DNA of 64,000 nt from NCBI RefSeq assembly GCF_029603155.1, contig NZ_JAPMUA010000003.1, positions 310,001 through 374,000 on the forward strand, read 5' to 3'. This document shows positions 8,092-17,794 of the stretch, piece after piece. Under the pieces are notes generated by a model. That model did not search any database. It was given only the letters and a program-made list of their open reading frames with translations, and was not told the DNA's origin. The translations under genes were made by a program, and so were the position numbers. The DNA comes from Galbibacter pacificus (GTDB taxonomy: Bacteria > Bacteroidota > Bacteroidia > Flavobacteriales > Flavobacteriaceae). Each line of letters begins with the position of its first letter. Within the stretch, counting starts at the first letter, position 1.

Positions 8092-8697
8092 ATGAAGGAA
8101 AAAATATTAGATAAGGCTACTGAAATGTTTTTGAATCTAGGTTTTAAAAGTGTCACAATGGACGACATAGCAACAGAACTTGGGATTTCTAAAAAAACGA
8201 TATATCAACATTTTAAAACAAAGACAGAATTGGTGGAAGCGGCTGTTTTTTACCTTTTTGAGTCGATTAGCAGTGGAATTGATTTTATTTGCGAAGCATC
8301 GCATAATCCTATAGAAGAGCTTTTTCATATTAAAAAATTTGTAAGCGATTACCTTAAGGACGAAAAATCTTCCCCGCAATTTCAACTTAAAAAGTATTAT
8401 CCAAAAATATACAACCGTTTGTTCTGGAAACAGTTTGAGGTAATGAACGAATGCGTTATGGAGAATATAAAAAAAGGCGTTGACAGCAAATTGTTCAGAA
8501 AAGGAATTGATATAGATTTTATAGCCAGAATTTATTTTAGCGGAATGTTAAACATTAAAGATCCCGATATTTTCCCTGCTACAGATTTCAAACCGTCAGA
8601 TTTGGCAACAAAGTTCCTGGAATATCATATTCGGGCAATTGCCACAGAAAACGGACTTAAAATTTTAAATGAATTTATTAACCAAAACAACGATTAA
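8092..8697 (+). CDS. TetR-family transcriptional regulator
   Basis: 201 residues from the ATG at 8092. A TTG 39 nt upstream is in frame, but it is the -33 promoter element and cannot be the start. The N-terminal helix-turn-helix is canonical (ILDKATEMFLNLGFKSVTMDDIATELGISKKTIYQHFKTK, written here as a split motif: DDIATELGIS then KKTIYQHF). The C-terminal ligand domain resembles TetR_C regulators of efflux pumps. It is the first gene of an operon with TolC (3 nt away), adaptor and RND permease. An inverted repeat over the promoter suggests that it represses itself and the pump until an effector binds. The effector is unknown. Confidence 0.93.
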   Translation: MKEKILDKATEMFLNLGFKSVTMDDIATELGISKKTIYQHFKTKTELVEAAVFYLFESISSGIDFICEASHNPIEELFHIKKFVSDYLKDEKSSPQFQLKKYYPKIYNRLFWKQFEVMNECVMENIKKGVDSKLFRKGIDIDFIARIYFSGMLNIKDPDIFPATDFKPSDLATKFLEYHIRAIATENGLKILNEFINQNND

Positions 8698-8700
8698 ACG

Positions 8701-10053
8701 ATGAGGAACTTATTAATCATCGCTGCTTTTTTAACAAGTATATCTGGATTTTCTCAAGAAAAAAGTTATAGTTTTTCCATGGAAGAGGCTATCAATTTTG
8801 CATTAGATAGTAGTTATGCCGCTATAAACTCCAGGCGTGAAATAGCAAAATCTTTAAAGAAAAAATGGGAAACAACCGCAGCAGGTTTGCCACAAATAGA
8901 TGGTGTTGTAGACTACCAAAACATGTTAAAGCAACCAGTAACGTTAATTCCGGGCGAAATAGCTGGTGGCGAGCCCGGCACATTTGTACCGGTTAAATTT
9001 GGAACCAAGCAACAAATGTCGCTTACGGGAACCTTGACGCAGCTAATTTTTGACGGATCGTATTTGGTAGGGTTAAAAGCCGCAAAAGTGTTTGTTGATT
9101 ATAACGAAAACACCAACGAAAAAACGCTTCTGGAAGTTAGGGAAGGCGTAATTAATGCATATGGTGGGGTTTTGCTTACCCAAGAGAGCGTTGCAATTTT
9201 AGAAAAAAACCTTGCAGCCCTGGAAGATAATTTAAAAGAAACCCAGGCCATGTACGAAAACGGGTTTGCCGAAGAAGAAGATGTAGAACAGTTACAGATT
9301 ACAACCCTGCAAATTAAAAATCAGTTAAGTAATTCCAAAAGAATGGAAGGCATTGCTGTTCAAATGCTCAATTTGGCATTGGGTGTTCCTATTGATGCCG
9401 AGGTGAACCTAGAAGATAATTTACAGACCTTAACAGAGGAGAGCGTAAGCCTGGCCCTTACCGAAACAGCCTTTAACTTCGAAAATAACGTAGATTATAG
9501 AATCGCACAAAACTTGACTAAACAGCGCGATTTGGAATTAAAACTGGAAAAAAGTAAAGCGCTGCCAACCATAAACGGGTTTATTAATTACGGCACCTCA
9601 GCCTTTGATAACGAATTTGTGTTTTTTGATAGTGAAACTTCTTGGTTTCAATCGTCTATATTGGGAGTGAGTATGAATATCCCTATTTTTAGCTCCTTAC
9701 AACGTAGCGCCCGGACCCAACAGGCAAAAATAGCACTGGACCAGGCAAAAACAGACTTTATTCAGACAACACAACAAATTAATTTGGACCTGGACAGGGC
9801 TAAAAGTAATTACAGGTTTGCTATTGAAAACTACCATACATCTGAACAAAACCTGAAATTGGCAGAGCGTATTGAGAACAAAAATCAAATTAAATATAGA
9901 GAAGGGATTTCAACAAGTTTCGACTTTAGACAGGCACAAACACAGCTTTACACCGCACAACAAGAATACATAGAATCTATGTTGGAAGTAATTGAAGCAA
10001 AAGCTGAGCTTGAGACAATATTGAATACCCCTGATGTTTTAAATAAAAATTAA
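8701..10053 (+). CDS. TolC-family outer-membrane efflux protein
   Basis: 450 residues, signal peptide MRNLLIIAAFLTSISGFSQ. Two TolC/OEP repeats of long coiled-coil helices are visible (about residues 25-215 and 240-440), the second ending in FDFRQAQTQLYTAQQEYIESMLEVIEAKAELE. It forms the trimeric outer-membrane duct of a tripartite pump. It starts 3 nt after the TetR stop and is followed 25 nt later by the adaptor, so the whole pump is one unit. Substrate cannot be inferred. Confidence 0.93.
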   Translation: MRNLLIIAAFLTSISGFSQEKSYSFSMEEAINFALDSSYAAINSRREIAKSLKKKWETTAAGLPQIDGVVDYQNMLKQPVTLIPGEIAGGEPGTFVPVKFGTKQQMSLTGTLTQLIFDGSYLVGLKAAKVFVDYNENTNEKTLLEVREGVINAYGGVLLTQESVAILEKNLAALEDNLKETQAMYENGFAEEEDVEQLQITTLQIKNQLSNSKRMEGIAVQMLNLALGVPIDAEVNLEDNLQTLTEESVSLALTETAFNFENNVDYRIAQNLTKQRDLELKLEKSKALPTINGFINYGTSAFDNEFVFFDSETSWFQSSILGVSMNIPIFSSLQRSARTQQAKIALDQAKTDFIQTTQQINLDLDRAKSNYRFAIENYHTSEQNLKLAERIENKNQIKYREGISTSFDFRQAQTQLYTAQQEYIESMLEVIEAKAELETILNTPDVLNKN

Positions 10054-10078
10054 TTGGCATAAACTAAATCAACAAACA

Positions 10079-11245
10079 ATGAAAAAGACATATTTAATCA
10101 TAATTTCAGCATTGGTCCTAGCTTCATGTGGGGGCGGGGGAAAGCAGTCTGTAGATGAGGTTATAGAAAATGGTAATTTGGAGGCGATAAAACAAAAACG
10201 TGAAGAATTATCCCTTCAGCACGATGCCTTGGGTGCCGATATAAAAAAATTGAACGATGCAGTTAAGAAACTGGATACCACCAAAAATTATGTGTTGGTA
10301 ACTGCATTTACGGCAAAAGATACACTGTTTAACCATTATATTGAACTTCAAGGAAATGTAAGTACCAAGGAAAACATTGTAATTAATGCCGAATATTCCG
10401 GAGCCCTTCAGCAAGTGGTGGTAAAAGAAGGCCAGAGCGTACACAAAGGACAAGTACTGGCACGTATAGACGAAGGGGGCTTAGGTGCTCAGTTGGCACA
10501 GCTTAAGGCACAGGAAACCTTGGCCAAGACAACTTATGAGCGTCAAAAAAGACTTTGGGAACAAAATATTGGCTCCGAAATGCAATATTTACAGGCGCAA
10601 ACGCAATACGAGTCCAATAAAAGTGCAGTTTCGCAACTAGAAAGCCAATTGTCAAAAGCTACTGTAGTAGCGCCTTTTTCAGGTACTATCGAAGAAATTA
10701 TTTCAGAGCAAGGTACCAATGTGGCCATGGGAACCCCTATTATGCGTATTGTGAGCCTAAACAATATGTACATAGAGACCGAAGTGCCCGAAAAATATTT
10801 GCCTAGCATCAAAAAAGGGACCAATGTTATTGCCGAGTTTCCTGTAATTGGCGAAAAAGTAGAAACAGACGTCCGTCAGGTAAGTAATTACATCAATCCT
10901 TCCAACCGTTCATTTAAAATAGAAGTGGGCGTGCCAAACAAAAATGGGATGATAAAACCAAACCTTACGGCCAAAGTTATAATTAACGATTACACCAGCG
11001 AAAAAGCCTTTTTAATACCTCAAAGCGTTATTTCAGAAAACGCCGAAGGAAACCAATATGTTTACATCGCTTCCAATATTTCCGATAATGGAGAGGCAGA
11101 AGTACATCAGGCCGTTATCCAAACAGGGAAAACCCAAGGAAACCTCGTGGAAGTTGTAAAGGGTATAAATGCTGGAGATTATGTTATAAAAGAAGGAGCG
11201 CGCAGTGTTCAGGAAGGACAAAAAGTAAAAATACTAAAGAAATAG
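10079..11245 (+). CDS. RND efflux periplasmic adaptor lipoprotein (HlyD/MFP family)
   Basis: 388 residues. Lipoprotein signal MKKTYLIIISALVLASC, with Cys17 as the lipidation site, anchoring it in the inner membrane. A short coiled coil (about residues 35-65) precedes the split barrel-sandwich (lipoyl) domain: NAEYSGALQQVVVKEGQSVHKGQVLARID, and the second half VVAPFSGTIEEIISEQGTNVAMG. Between them is a single alpha hairpin; a beta barrel and membrane-proximal domain follow. It joins the RND permease to TolC. It ends 3 nt before the permease start, indicating coupled translation. Confidence 0.94.
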   Translation: MKKTYLIIISALVLASCGGGGKQSVDEVIENGNLEAIKQKREELSLQHDALGADIKKLNDAVKKLDTTKNYVLVTAFTAKDTLFNHYIELQGNVSTKENIVINAEYSGALQQVVVKEGQSVHKGQVLARIDEGGLGAQLAQLKAQETLAKTTYERQKRLWEQNIGSEMQYLQAQTQYESNKSAVSQLESQLSKATVVAPFSGTIEEIISEQGTNVAMGTPIMRIVSLNNMYIETEVPEKYLPSIKKGTNVIAEFPVIGEKVETDVRQVSNYINPSNRSFKIEVGVPNKNGMIKPNLTAKVIINDYTSEKAFLIPQSVISENAEGNQYVYIASNISDNGEAEVHQAVIQTGKTQGNLVEVVKGINAGDYVIKEGARSVQEGQKVKILKK

Positions 11246-11248
11246 TCC

Positions 11249-14200
11249 ATGAGTAAAATTAATAAAAACGCTGATAAAGAATTTAGACTGTCGTCTTGGG
11301 CTATAGAAAACAAGACAACAATCTATGTCATGATTGCAATAGTCCTCATATTGGGGGTATCGGCTTATTTTGGAATGCCCCGGGAATCTTTTCCCGAGGT
11401 AAAAGAAACCAAGATATACATAAGTACACCTTACCCGGGGAATACCGCTGAAGATATAGAAAGGTTGATTACCGATCCGCTTGAAGACGAACTTAAAAAC
11501 GTGAGCAACGTAGTGGAAATTACATCAACCTCTCAAGAAGATTATGCAATTATAACCGTGGAGTTTGATGAAGACATTACCGTAGAGGCTGCCAAACAAA
11601 AGGTGAAAGATGAAGTAGATGCCGAAAAGGCCGGCGAGGATTGGCCGGTGTTCAACGGGGCTAAGGTAGAGCCCAATGTGTTCGATCTAAACCTATCGGA
11701 AGAAATGCCCATCCTAAATATCAACATAAAAGGGGATTACCCGGTTGAAAAATTAAAAGAATACGGTGAATATTTAGAAGATAGAATTGAAGACCTTCCG
11801 CAGATAAAACAAGTTGATATCCGCGGAGCGCAAGAAAAAGAGGTAGAAGTTGCCGTGGATGTCTATAAAATGATGGCCGCCCAGATTAGTTTCGACGATG
11901 TGCTTAATACCATAAGGAACGGGAACGTAACAATGTCGGCCGGAAATATGATTGTAAGCGGACAAAGACGAACAATCAGGATTCTTGGAGAAATAGAAGA
12001 CCCACAGGAACTTCAAAATTTTGTGGTAAAATCTCAAGACGGAGTAGTGTACTTAAGAGACATTGCTTCAATTTCCTTTAAAGAAGAAGATAAAACCACT
12101 TTTGCACGCGAATTTGGAGAAAGTGTTGTGATGCTCGATGTGAAAAAGCGTGCCGGAAAAAACATGATTGAAGCTTCAGAGCAAATTGAAGAAATTATAA
12201 AAAAGGCTGAAAAAGAATATTATCCGCCCGATTTATCAATAACCGTTGCCAACGACCAGTCTTCGCAGACCTTAAATCAAGTAAGCGACTTGGTAAACAA
12301 CATAATCTTCGGTATTATTTTGGTTGTAGGTGTGTTAATGTTCTTTTTGGGCTTCCGGAATGCATTGTTTGTAGGTTTTGCAATTCCAATGTCAATGTTT
12401 ATGTCGTTCATGATTCTTCAAGGGCTTGGATATACACTAAACACCATGATTCTTTTCGGACTCATTATGGGTCTTGGTATGTTGGTAGATAACGGGATTG
12501 TTGTTGTGGAAAATGTATACCGCTTAATGGACGAAGAAGGCATGTCCCGTATAGAAGCCGCCAAAAAGGGTATTGGTGAGATTGCATTTCCTATAATTAT
12601 TTCTACAGCCACAACGGTTGCGGCATTTATCCCATTAGGGATGTGGCCGGGCGTGATGGGCGAATTCATGAAATTTTTCCCAATTACCTTGTCGGTAGTG
12701 CTGGGCTCCTCACTTTTTGTGGCCATTTTTATGAACTCCATGCTTGTTTCCCAGTTTATGGACACCGGAGAGAAAAAACTTACCAGAAAACAATTAATAC
12801 GTTTAAGCATTATTTTGGGGGTTCCCGGTATTTTTATACTAATTTTTGGTGGCGCTGTCAGAGGGCTTGGAACTTTAATGATTGTTACCGCCATTATGTT
12901 CTGGATATACCGTTATTGGTTAAAAGGGGCCGCCGACTATTTTCAAGCACACACGCTTACATGGCTGGAAAAAAAATACCAAAGCTTCCTTAAAATGGCC
13001 CTTGGCGGATGGAAACCCTTGCTGTTTGTTGGCGGGACCTTTGCCCTGCTTATTATAGTTTTTATGCTGTTTGGCCAATCATTGGGAAGTGGGCGGACTA
13101 AAGTGGAGTTCTTTCCCGACAATAAACCAAACCAGATTATTGTTTATATTGAATATCCACAAGGAACCGATATAGACAAGACCAATGCCATTACCAAAGA
13201 TATTGAAAAGCGGGTATATGCTATCCTGAACGATGGCGAATACATGGACAATGGTTATAACTATATGGTAGAATCGGCTGTTTCGCAAGTGGGGGAAGGT
13301 GCCGGAAACCCACAAACAGATGGGGGTTCCAGTGCCGAAATGCCACACAAAGGAAAAATTACCGCTACCATGCGGGAATACAAATACCGTCGGGGAAAAG
13401 ACAGCGAAGTGCTTCGTAAAAAAGTACAAGAAGCTTTAAAGGGAATTTACCCCGGGGTTGCCATTTCTGTTGAGAAAGATGCCGTTGGTCCACCTGCTGG
13501 ATACCCAATCAATATCGAGTTAAGTGGTGAAGATTACGACGAGCTTATTGTTACGGCCGAAAAAATGCGCGATTACATCAACACCAAAAATATAGCTGAA
13601 GTTGAAGAGCTCAAGATCGATGTGAACAAAGGAAAGCCGGCAATGGTAGTTGAAGTGGATAGGGAAAAGGCAGGAGAATTGGGCGTAGCCGTAGGCCAGG
13701 TTGGAAACCAGTTAAGACGTTCCATATTTGGTGAAAAAGCCGGGATTTACAAAGAAGGTGGCGATGATTACGATATTTATGTGCGATTTAACAAAGACTT
13801 GAGATATAATACAAGTGCTTTATTCGATCAGAATATAATATTTAGGGATCAGGCTTCAGGCCAGATTAAAGAAATCCCCGTTTCTGCTGTTGCCAAACAT
13901 AAAAATACGTCTTCCTTTAGTGCCATCAAGCACAGAGACCTCAAACGGGTAGTTACCGTGTATTCTGGTTTGGCTCCTGGATATACCGATGCTGGGGCCG
14001 CAGTAGGGAAAATTCAAAAGGAAATGGGCAACTTCGATGTTCCCAATAGCATTCATATAGATTATACAGGTCAAATTGAAGAACAAAACAAACAAATGGC
14101 CTTTTTAATGAGTGCGTTTTTTGCAGGATTGGGGCTCATTATGCTTATTTTAATTTTTCAGTTTAGTTCTGTGTCCAAGCCTACTATTATCATGTTGGCG

Positions 14201-14749
14201 ATATTCCTGAGTTTTATTGGGGTATTTGGTGGTTTGATGATTACGGGATGGTCTTTTGTTATCATGATGACCATGATGGGGATTATCTCACTTGCGGGGA
14301 TCGTGGTAAACAATGGTGTTGTATTATTGGATTATGCACAAATATTAATAGATAGGAGAAAGATTAAGTTAGGGCTTACGGAAGACAGCGATTTGTTGCC
14401 AAAAGCCGATATGAAAGAAGTATTGGTAATGTCTGGCAGGGCTAGGTTACGTCCTGTATTGCTAACGGCCATAACAACCATTCTTGGGTTAATTCCTTTG
14501 GCAATAGGTTTAAATATCGACTTCTTTTCCCTGTTCTCGCAATTTGATGCACAGATATATATGGGAGGAGATAACGTTATTTTCTGGGGACCTTTGGCTT
14601 GGACGGTTATTTTTGGCCTCTTTATAGCTACTTTCCTTACACTTATTATTGTTCCGTTGCTATTTTACATAGTATATTGGGCAAAATTAAAATTCAGAAA
14701 TAAAAAAGAGGAGGTTGTGGAAAAACTAGACGACATAGCTCCAATATAA
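11249..14749 (+). CDS. RND-family efflux permease
   Basis: 1166 residues, somewhat longer than the ~1040 of AcrB-like pumps; the excess includes a variable segment after the sixth helix (about residues 500-590, with two or three added hydrophobic stretches). Twelve core transmembrane helices and two large periplasmic loops are recognisable, as is the proton-relay helix 4 motif GLIMGLGMLVDNGIVVVENVYR and its counterpart GIISLAGIVVNNGVVLLDYAQ. It is the inner-membrane, proton-driven motor of the pump. The AENNG-like helix 10 sequence and flavobacterial TetR context fit a drug/amphiphile (HAE-like) pump rather than a heavy-metal pump, but the substrate is not decided. Confidence 0.93.
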   Translation: MSKINKNADKEFRLSSWAIENKTTIYVMIAIVLILGVSAYFGMPRESFPEVKETKIYISTPYPGNTAEDIERLITDPLEDELKNVSNVVEITSTSQEDYAIITVEFDEDITVEAAKQKVKDEVDAEKAGEDWPVFNGAKVEPNVFDLNLSEEMPILNINIKGDYPVEKLKEYGEYLEDRIEDLPQIKQVDIRGAQEKEVEVAVDVYKMMAAQISFDDVLNTIRNGNVTMSAGNMIVSGQRRTIRILGEIEDPQELQNFVVKSQDGVVYLRDIASISFKEEDKTTFAREFGESVVMLDVKKRAGKNMIEASEQIEEIIKKAEKEYYPPDLSITVANDQSSQTLNQVSDLVNNIIFGIILVVGVLMFFLGFRNALFVGFAIPMSMFMSFMILQGLGYTLNTMILFGLIMGLGMLVDNGIVVVENVYRLMDEEGMSRIEAAKKGIGEIAFPIIISTATTVAAFIPLGMWPGVMGEFMKFFPITLSVVLGSSLFVAIFMNSMLVSQFMDTGEKKLTRKQLIRLSIILGVPGIFILIFGGAVRGLGTLMIVTAIMFWIYRYWLKGAADYFQAHTLTWLEKKYQSFLKMALGGWKPLLFVGGTFALLIIVFMLFGQSLGSGRTKVEFFPDNKPNQIIVYIEYPQGTDIDKTNAITKDIEKRVYAILNDGEYMDNGYNYMVESAVSQVGEGAGNPQTDGGSSAEMPHKGKITATMREYKYRRGKDSEVLRKKVQEALKGIYPGVAISVEKDAVGPPAGYPINIELSGEDYDELIVTAEKMRDYINTKNIAEVEELKIDVNKGKPAMVVEVDREKAGELGVAVGQVGNQLRRSIFGEKAGIYKEGGDDYDIYVRFNKDLRYNTSALFDQNIIFRDQASGQIKEIPVSAVAKHKNTSSFSAIKHRDLKRVVTVYSGLAPGYTDAGAAVGKIQKEMGNFDVPNSIHIDYTGQIEEQNKQMAFLMSAFFAGLGLIMLILIFQFSSVSKPTIIMLAIFLSFIGVFGGLMITGWSFVIMMTMMGIISLAGIVVNNGVVLLDYAQILIDRRKIKLGLTEDSDLLPKADMKEVLVMSGRARLRPVLLTAITTILGLIPLAIGLNIDFFSLFSQFDAQIYMGGDNVIFWGPLAWTVIFGLFIATFLTLIIVPLLFYIVYWAKLKFRNKKEEVVEKLDDIAPI

Positions 14750-14777
14750 AATAATGCTTAAATTTGGTTAATTGCTA

Positions 14778-14815
14778 AAAACGGTTATGCGGACGTTCGC
14801 ATAACCGTTTTTTTC
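14778..14815 (+). terminator. Rho-independent terminator of the RND operon
   Basis: A 14-bp perfect stem (14778-14791 with 14798-14811; core ACGGTTATGCG / CGCATAACCGT) with a 6-nt loop, followed by a T run. It is flanked by A and T runs, so it can act in both directions; the radical SAM gene on the minus strand ends 38 nt further on. Confidence 0.85.
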
Positions 14816-14852
14816 GTTCGTTGAATCTTTCAACCTAGTTTAAAGTGTTTCA

Positions 14853-15953
14853 TCACTCAAATAGATTCATTTGCCCTGGAGGGGAATTTTTAAAGAGCTC
14901 CCGTTGCATATTAAATAGGCTTTTGTTTAATTGTGGCATTTGGATATCGCTAAAATATTGCTGTCGTGCTATTTTTATAAGTGCATGGATTTGCTCTGCT
15001 ATCTTTCCTTCACCTGTTTTTCTTACGCCGTACCTACTGTCGTTTAATGTGCCGCCATGACATTCGGCAATTTGGTGTAGTACCTTTTCGGCTTTATCGG
15101 GCAATGTTTTGTGTATCCAATCGGTAAAAATTTCACCAATGGCACCATTGAGCCTTACCACGGTAAACCCAATGGATATGGCTCCGTGTTTCCTAACGGT
15201 TTTTGCTAACGGAAGGATTTCATGACTATTAATTGAAGGGATTATGGGGGCCATCATCACATTTACAGGCACCATATTATCAGATAATGTCTTTACGGTT
15301 TCCAAGCGTTTTTTTATGCTTGCCGTACGTGGCTCCAACACCCGGCGTGTGTCTTCGCTTAAGGAAGTAATAGAAACGTTTACGGCAATTAATCCTTGAG
15401 AAGTAAGTTCTTTTATAATGTCCAGGTCGCGCAAAATAAAGGCGTTTTTTGTAATAATGGCAACAGGATGCTTGTATTTTAAAAATACCTCAAGGCATTT
15501 TCTGGTAATCCTGAATTTTTGTTCTGCCGGTTGGTAACAATCGGTGTTTCCTGCCATTACAATAGTTTTTGCCTGCCAATTTCTGCTTAAAAGTTTCTTT
15601 TCCAATAATTGGGGGGCATTTTTTTTAACAAGTATTTTTCTTTCAAAGTCCAATCCGGCACTATAGCCCCAATATTCATGAGAATTTCGCGCATAACAAT
15701 AAATGCAACCATGTTCGCACCCTTGATAAGGATTCATGGAATACCCCATGCCAACATCGGGGCTGGTTACTTTGTTCACAATAGTTTTGGGAAAGACTTC
15801 TAGGTAACTGGTTTTGTTTTTGTCGGCAATTTCTCCTTCGAGCCGGCAATATTCAAGAAAGTCTTCCCTCATTTCATGGGAGAGTTCCAGAAATTTATTA
15901 CGGACATTTATTTGTGCGCCCCTTCCTTTGCTATTTTTTAGATTATCGGACAT
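14853..15953 (-). CDS. Radical SAM protein, PA0069 family
   Basis: 366 residues. The cluster motif CEHGCIYC (C-x3-C-x2-C), near residues 79-86, binds the 4Fe-4S cluster used to split S-adenosylmethionine. The sequence MGYSMNPYQGCEHGCIYCYAR and the following FERKILVKKNAP are typical of the PA0069/Rv2578c branch, related to spore photoproduct lyase. The reaction of this branch is not established. It stands alone, convergent with the RND operon and divergent from the exported Gfo/Idh gene. The N-terminal GRGAQ is characteristic and supports the start chosen. Confidence 0.9.
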   Translation of the reverse strand: MSDNLKNSKGRGAQINVRNKFLELSHEMREDFLEYCRLEGEIADKNKTSYLEVFPKTIVNKVTSPDVGMGYSMNPYQGCEHGCIYCYARNSHEYWGYSAGLDFERKILVKKNAPQLLEKKLLSRNWQAKTIVMAGNTDCYQPAEQKFRITRKCLEVFLKYKHPVAIITKNAFILRDLDIIKELTSQGLIAVNVSITSLSEDTRRVLEPRTASIKKRLETVKTLSDNMVPVNVMMAPIIPSINSHEILPLAKTVRKHGAISIGFTVVRLNGAIGEIFTDWIHKTLPDKAEKVLHQIAECHGGTLNDSRYGVRKTGEGKIAEQIHALIKIARQQYFSDIQMPQLNKSLFNMQRELFKNSPPGQMNLFE

Positions 15954-16067
15954 AATCCAAAATTATGGAATAATTCCATTTCATCAAAAAGAATTTCTTC
16001 AAAAAAAATGCGTAACTTTTTTGCGAAATAAACATTAACCTTTTAAAAATATTAACGATTTGTCAAA

Positions 16068-17498
16068 ATGAAACGTAGAAACTTTATTAAGAACGCAGCC
16101 GCTGCGGGAAGTGCACTTTATATTGTGCCTTCGCATGTTATGGGCGGTGTTCATGTCCCTCCAAGCGACACTTTATATATGGCCGGATTTGGAGTTGGAG
16201 GAAGAGGTGGCCAAGTGATCAAGGAATTGGGAAACACTAAAAAAGTTAAATTTGTTACCCTGTGCGATGTGGACGAAGTGCGTGCAAAAGACACCTTTAA
16301 AGCACATCCAAAAGCAAAAAAATACAAGGATTTTAGAGAAGTTTATGATAAGCACTTAAACGAAATAGATGCTTTTATGGTGGCGACACCCGATCATAAC
16401 CATGCTACCATTGCACTCCCGTTTATGAAAGCCAAAAAACATGCTTATGTTGAAAAACCGCTAACGCACAATATTGCTGAAGCACGATTAATGGCCAAAG
16501 TTGCCCAAGAGAACAGTATTGTTACCCAGATGGGGAACCAAGGAAGCTCTTCGGATGGTGCCCGGACTACTCAAGAATGGATTGAAGCCGGTGTCATAGG
16601 GAAAGTAATAAAAGTAGATTGCTGGACAAATAGACCGGTTTGGCCACAGGGAACCAAAGGAAGGCCAGAGGGAGTGCCAGTGCCCGGTACGTTAGACTGG
16701 GACCAATGGTTGGGCCCTGCCGCATTTAGGCCATACAACCCCGCTTATCTGCCATTTAAATGGAGGGGATGGTGGGATTTCGGAACAGGAGCACTTGGAG
16801 ATATGGGATGTCATATCATGGAGACACCTTTTAGGGTATTAAAATTAAATTATCCTACCGAAGCAGAAGCAAGCTGTACAACAGTATGGTCTGGAGATTT
16901 TGTAGAAGCCGACTATAGCGAAGCCTGTCCGCCTTCTTCAATTGTCCGTTTAAAATTCAATACAGAAAATCATGGAGATATTGCCCTTAGCTGGTACGAT
17001 GGCGGCATAATGCCCGACATTCCAGATGGGCTACAAGAAGGAGAAACCATTGGAGATCCCGGGGGAGGCTCCATTTTTTATGGTGAAAAAGGAATTTTAA
17101 TTACCGATGCATACTCTGAAAACCCTAGAATTTTAAATGCTTATAAAGATAAAGTAGGCGATTTCCCTACCGAAAAAAGATTGAAAAGGATTGACGGAGC
17201 CATTTCGGGGCACTACAATAATTTTGTTGACGGATGCTTAAAAGGTATTGAAACCTCTTCTCCATTCTCCTATGCCGGACCTTTAACCGAAACGGTACTT
17301 ATGGGCAATTTGGCAATAAAAGCTTTTCAGTACAAAGTATTGAAGCCAGGCAAGAAAATAGGAGACTGGGATCCATATGATTATCCCGGAAGAAAGAAAA
17401 TTATGTGGGACGGAAAAAACATGCGGGTTACCAATTACGAAAAAGCGAACGAATGGATCAATGGCTCATACAGAAAAGGTTGGGAATTGAGTTCATAG
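16068..17498 (+). CDS. Exported Gfo/Idh/MocA-family oxidoreductase (Tat signal)
   Basis: 476 residues. Twin-arginine signal MKRRNFIKNAAAAGSALYIVPS, so it is folded in the cytoplasm, probably with NAD(P) bound, and exported. The Rossmann motif appears as GFGVGGRGG near residue 42; EKPLTHN, about residue 138, is the catalytic-Lys motif of the family (E-K-P). The large C-terminal alpha/beta domain contains DMGCHIMETPF, with the usual active-site His. Family members act on sugars and inositols; the exported Bacteroidota branch is poorly characterised. It stands alone, followed by a terminator, 11 kb from the sugar locus, so joint function with that locus is only a guess. Confidence 0.9.
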   Translation: MKRRNFIKNAAAAGSALYIVPSHVMGGVHVPPSDTLYMAGFGVGGRGGQVIKELGNTKKVKFVTLCDVDEVRAKDTFKAHPKAKKYKDFREVYDKHLNEIDAFMVATPDHNHATIALPFMKAKKHAYVEKPLTHNIAEARLMAKVAQENSIVTQMGNQGSSSDGARTTQEWIEAGVIGKVIKVDCWTNRPVWPQGTKGRPEGVPVPGTLDWDQWLGPAAFRPYNPAYLPFKWRGWWDFGTGALGDMGCHIMETPFRVLKLNYPTEAEASCTTVWSGDFVEADYSEACPPSSIVRLKFNTENHGDIALSWYDGGIMPDIPDGLQEGETIGDPGGGSIFYGEKGILITDAYSENPRILNAYKDKVGDFPTEKRLKRIDGAISGHYNNFVDGCLKGIETSSPFSYAGPLTETVLMGNLAIKAFQYKVLKPGKKIGDWDPYDYPGRKKIMWDGKNMRVTNYEKANEWINGSYRKGWELSS

Positions 17499-17521
17499 GG
17501 ACATATTGTAAAATAATGTTT

Positions 17522-17555
17522 GAAAAAGCGGCTGTAATTGCAGCCGTTTTTGTTT
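17522..17555 (+). terminator. Rho-independent terminator after the exported oxidoreductase
   Basis: CGGCTG-TAATTG-CAGCCG stem-loop (17528-17545) flanked by an A run before and TTTTTG after, 30 nt downstream of the stop codon. Confidence 0.75.
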
Positions 17556-17586
17556 GGGTACAATTGAAGAAAAAAAGCTTAAAAAT

Positions 17587-17657
17587 AAAAAGGGCGGAAT
17601 TAATCCGCCCTTTTTGCCCCAAATCTTACCATGAACTTAACCTACTTATGCTATGGT
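17587..17657 (-). ncRNA. Probable small RNA, copy 1 (~71 nt, ending in a terminator hairpin)
   Basis: Read on the minus strand: 42 nt (17657-17616) identical base for base to copy 2, then A/U-flanked stem GGGCGGA-loop-TCCGCCC and a T run ending about 17587. ACCAT at the 5' end can pair with ATGGT inside the conserved part, giving a first hairpin. A promoter matches TTG-N19-TATATTCG (17691-17662) and ends 4 nt before the conserved block, so transcription should start at or next to its first base. The terminator stem differs from copy 2 but keeps its pairing. A ten-codon frame starting at the ATG inside (MVRFGAK...) is not kept in copy 2 and is unlikely to be translated. The size and lineage would fit the Flavo-1 RNA class, which I could not verify. 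Confidence 0.7.
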
Positions 17658-17661
17658 GATG

Positions 17662-17691
17662 CGAATATATGTTGAGGTGCATTTACGACAA
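17662..17691 (-). promoter_or_regulatory. Promoter of small RNA copy 1
   Basis: Minus strand TTG (17691-17689), 19-nt spacer, TATATTCG (17669-17662), one mismatch to the TAnnTTTG consensus. The box ends 4 nt before the conserved RNA block. Confidence 0.6.
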
Positions 17692-17794
17692 AATCAATTG
17701 GTTGTAATGCACGTTTTTTAGTTAAAGTGAAAGATGCTGTTTTAAATTTTAAATCGAAGGAAATTTTGATTCTAATTGAGGATTGGTATAAAAT

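Noticed and set aside
12418..12894. 158-codon minus-strand open frame inside the RND permease gene
   Set aside because: Antisense to transmembrane helices 4-7 of the pump; low-complexity Ile/Ser/Pro composition.
17607..17633. Short peptide frame within the small-RNA block (minus strand, starting MVRFGAK)
   Set aside because: The second copy has the same start but runs on in a different, longer frame; only the RNA sequence and stem pairing are conserved.
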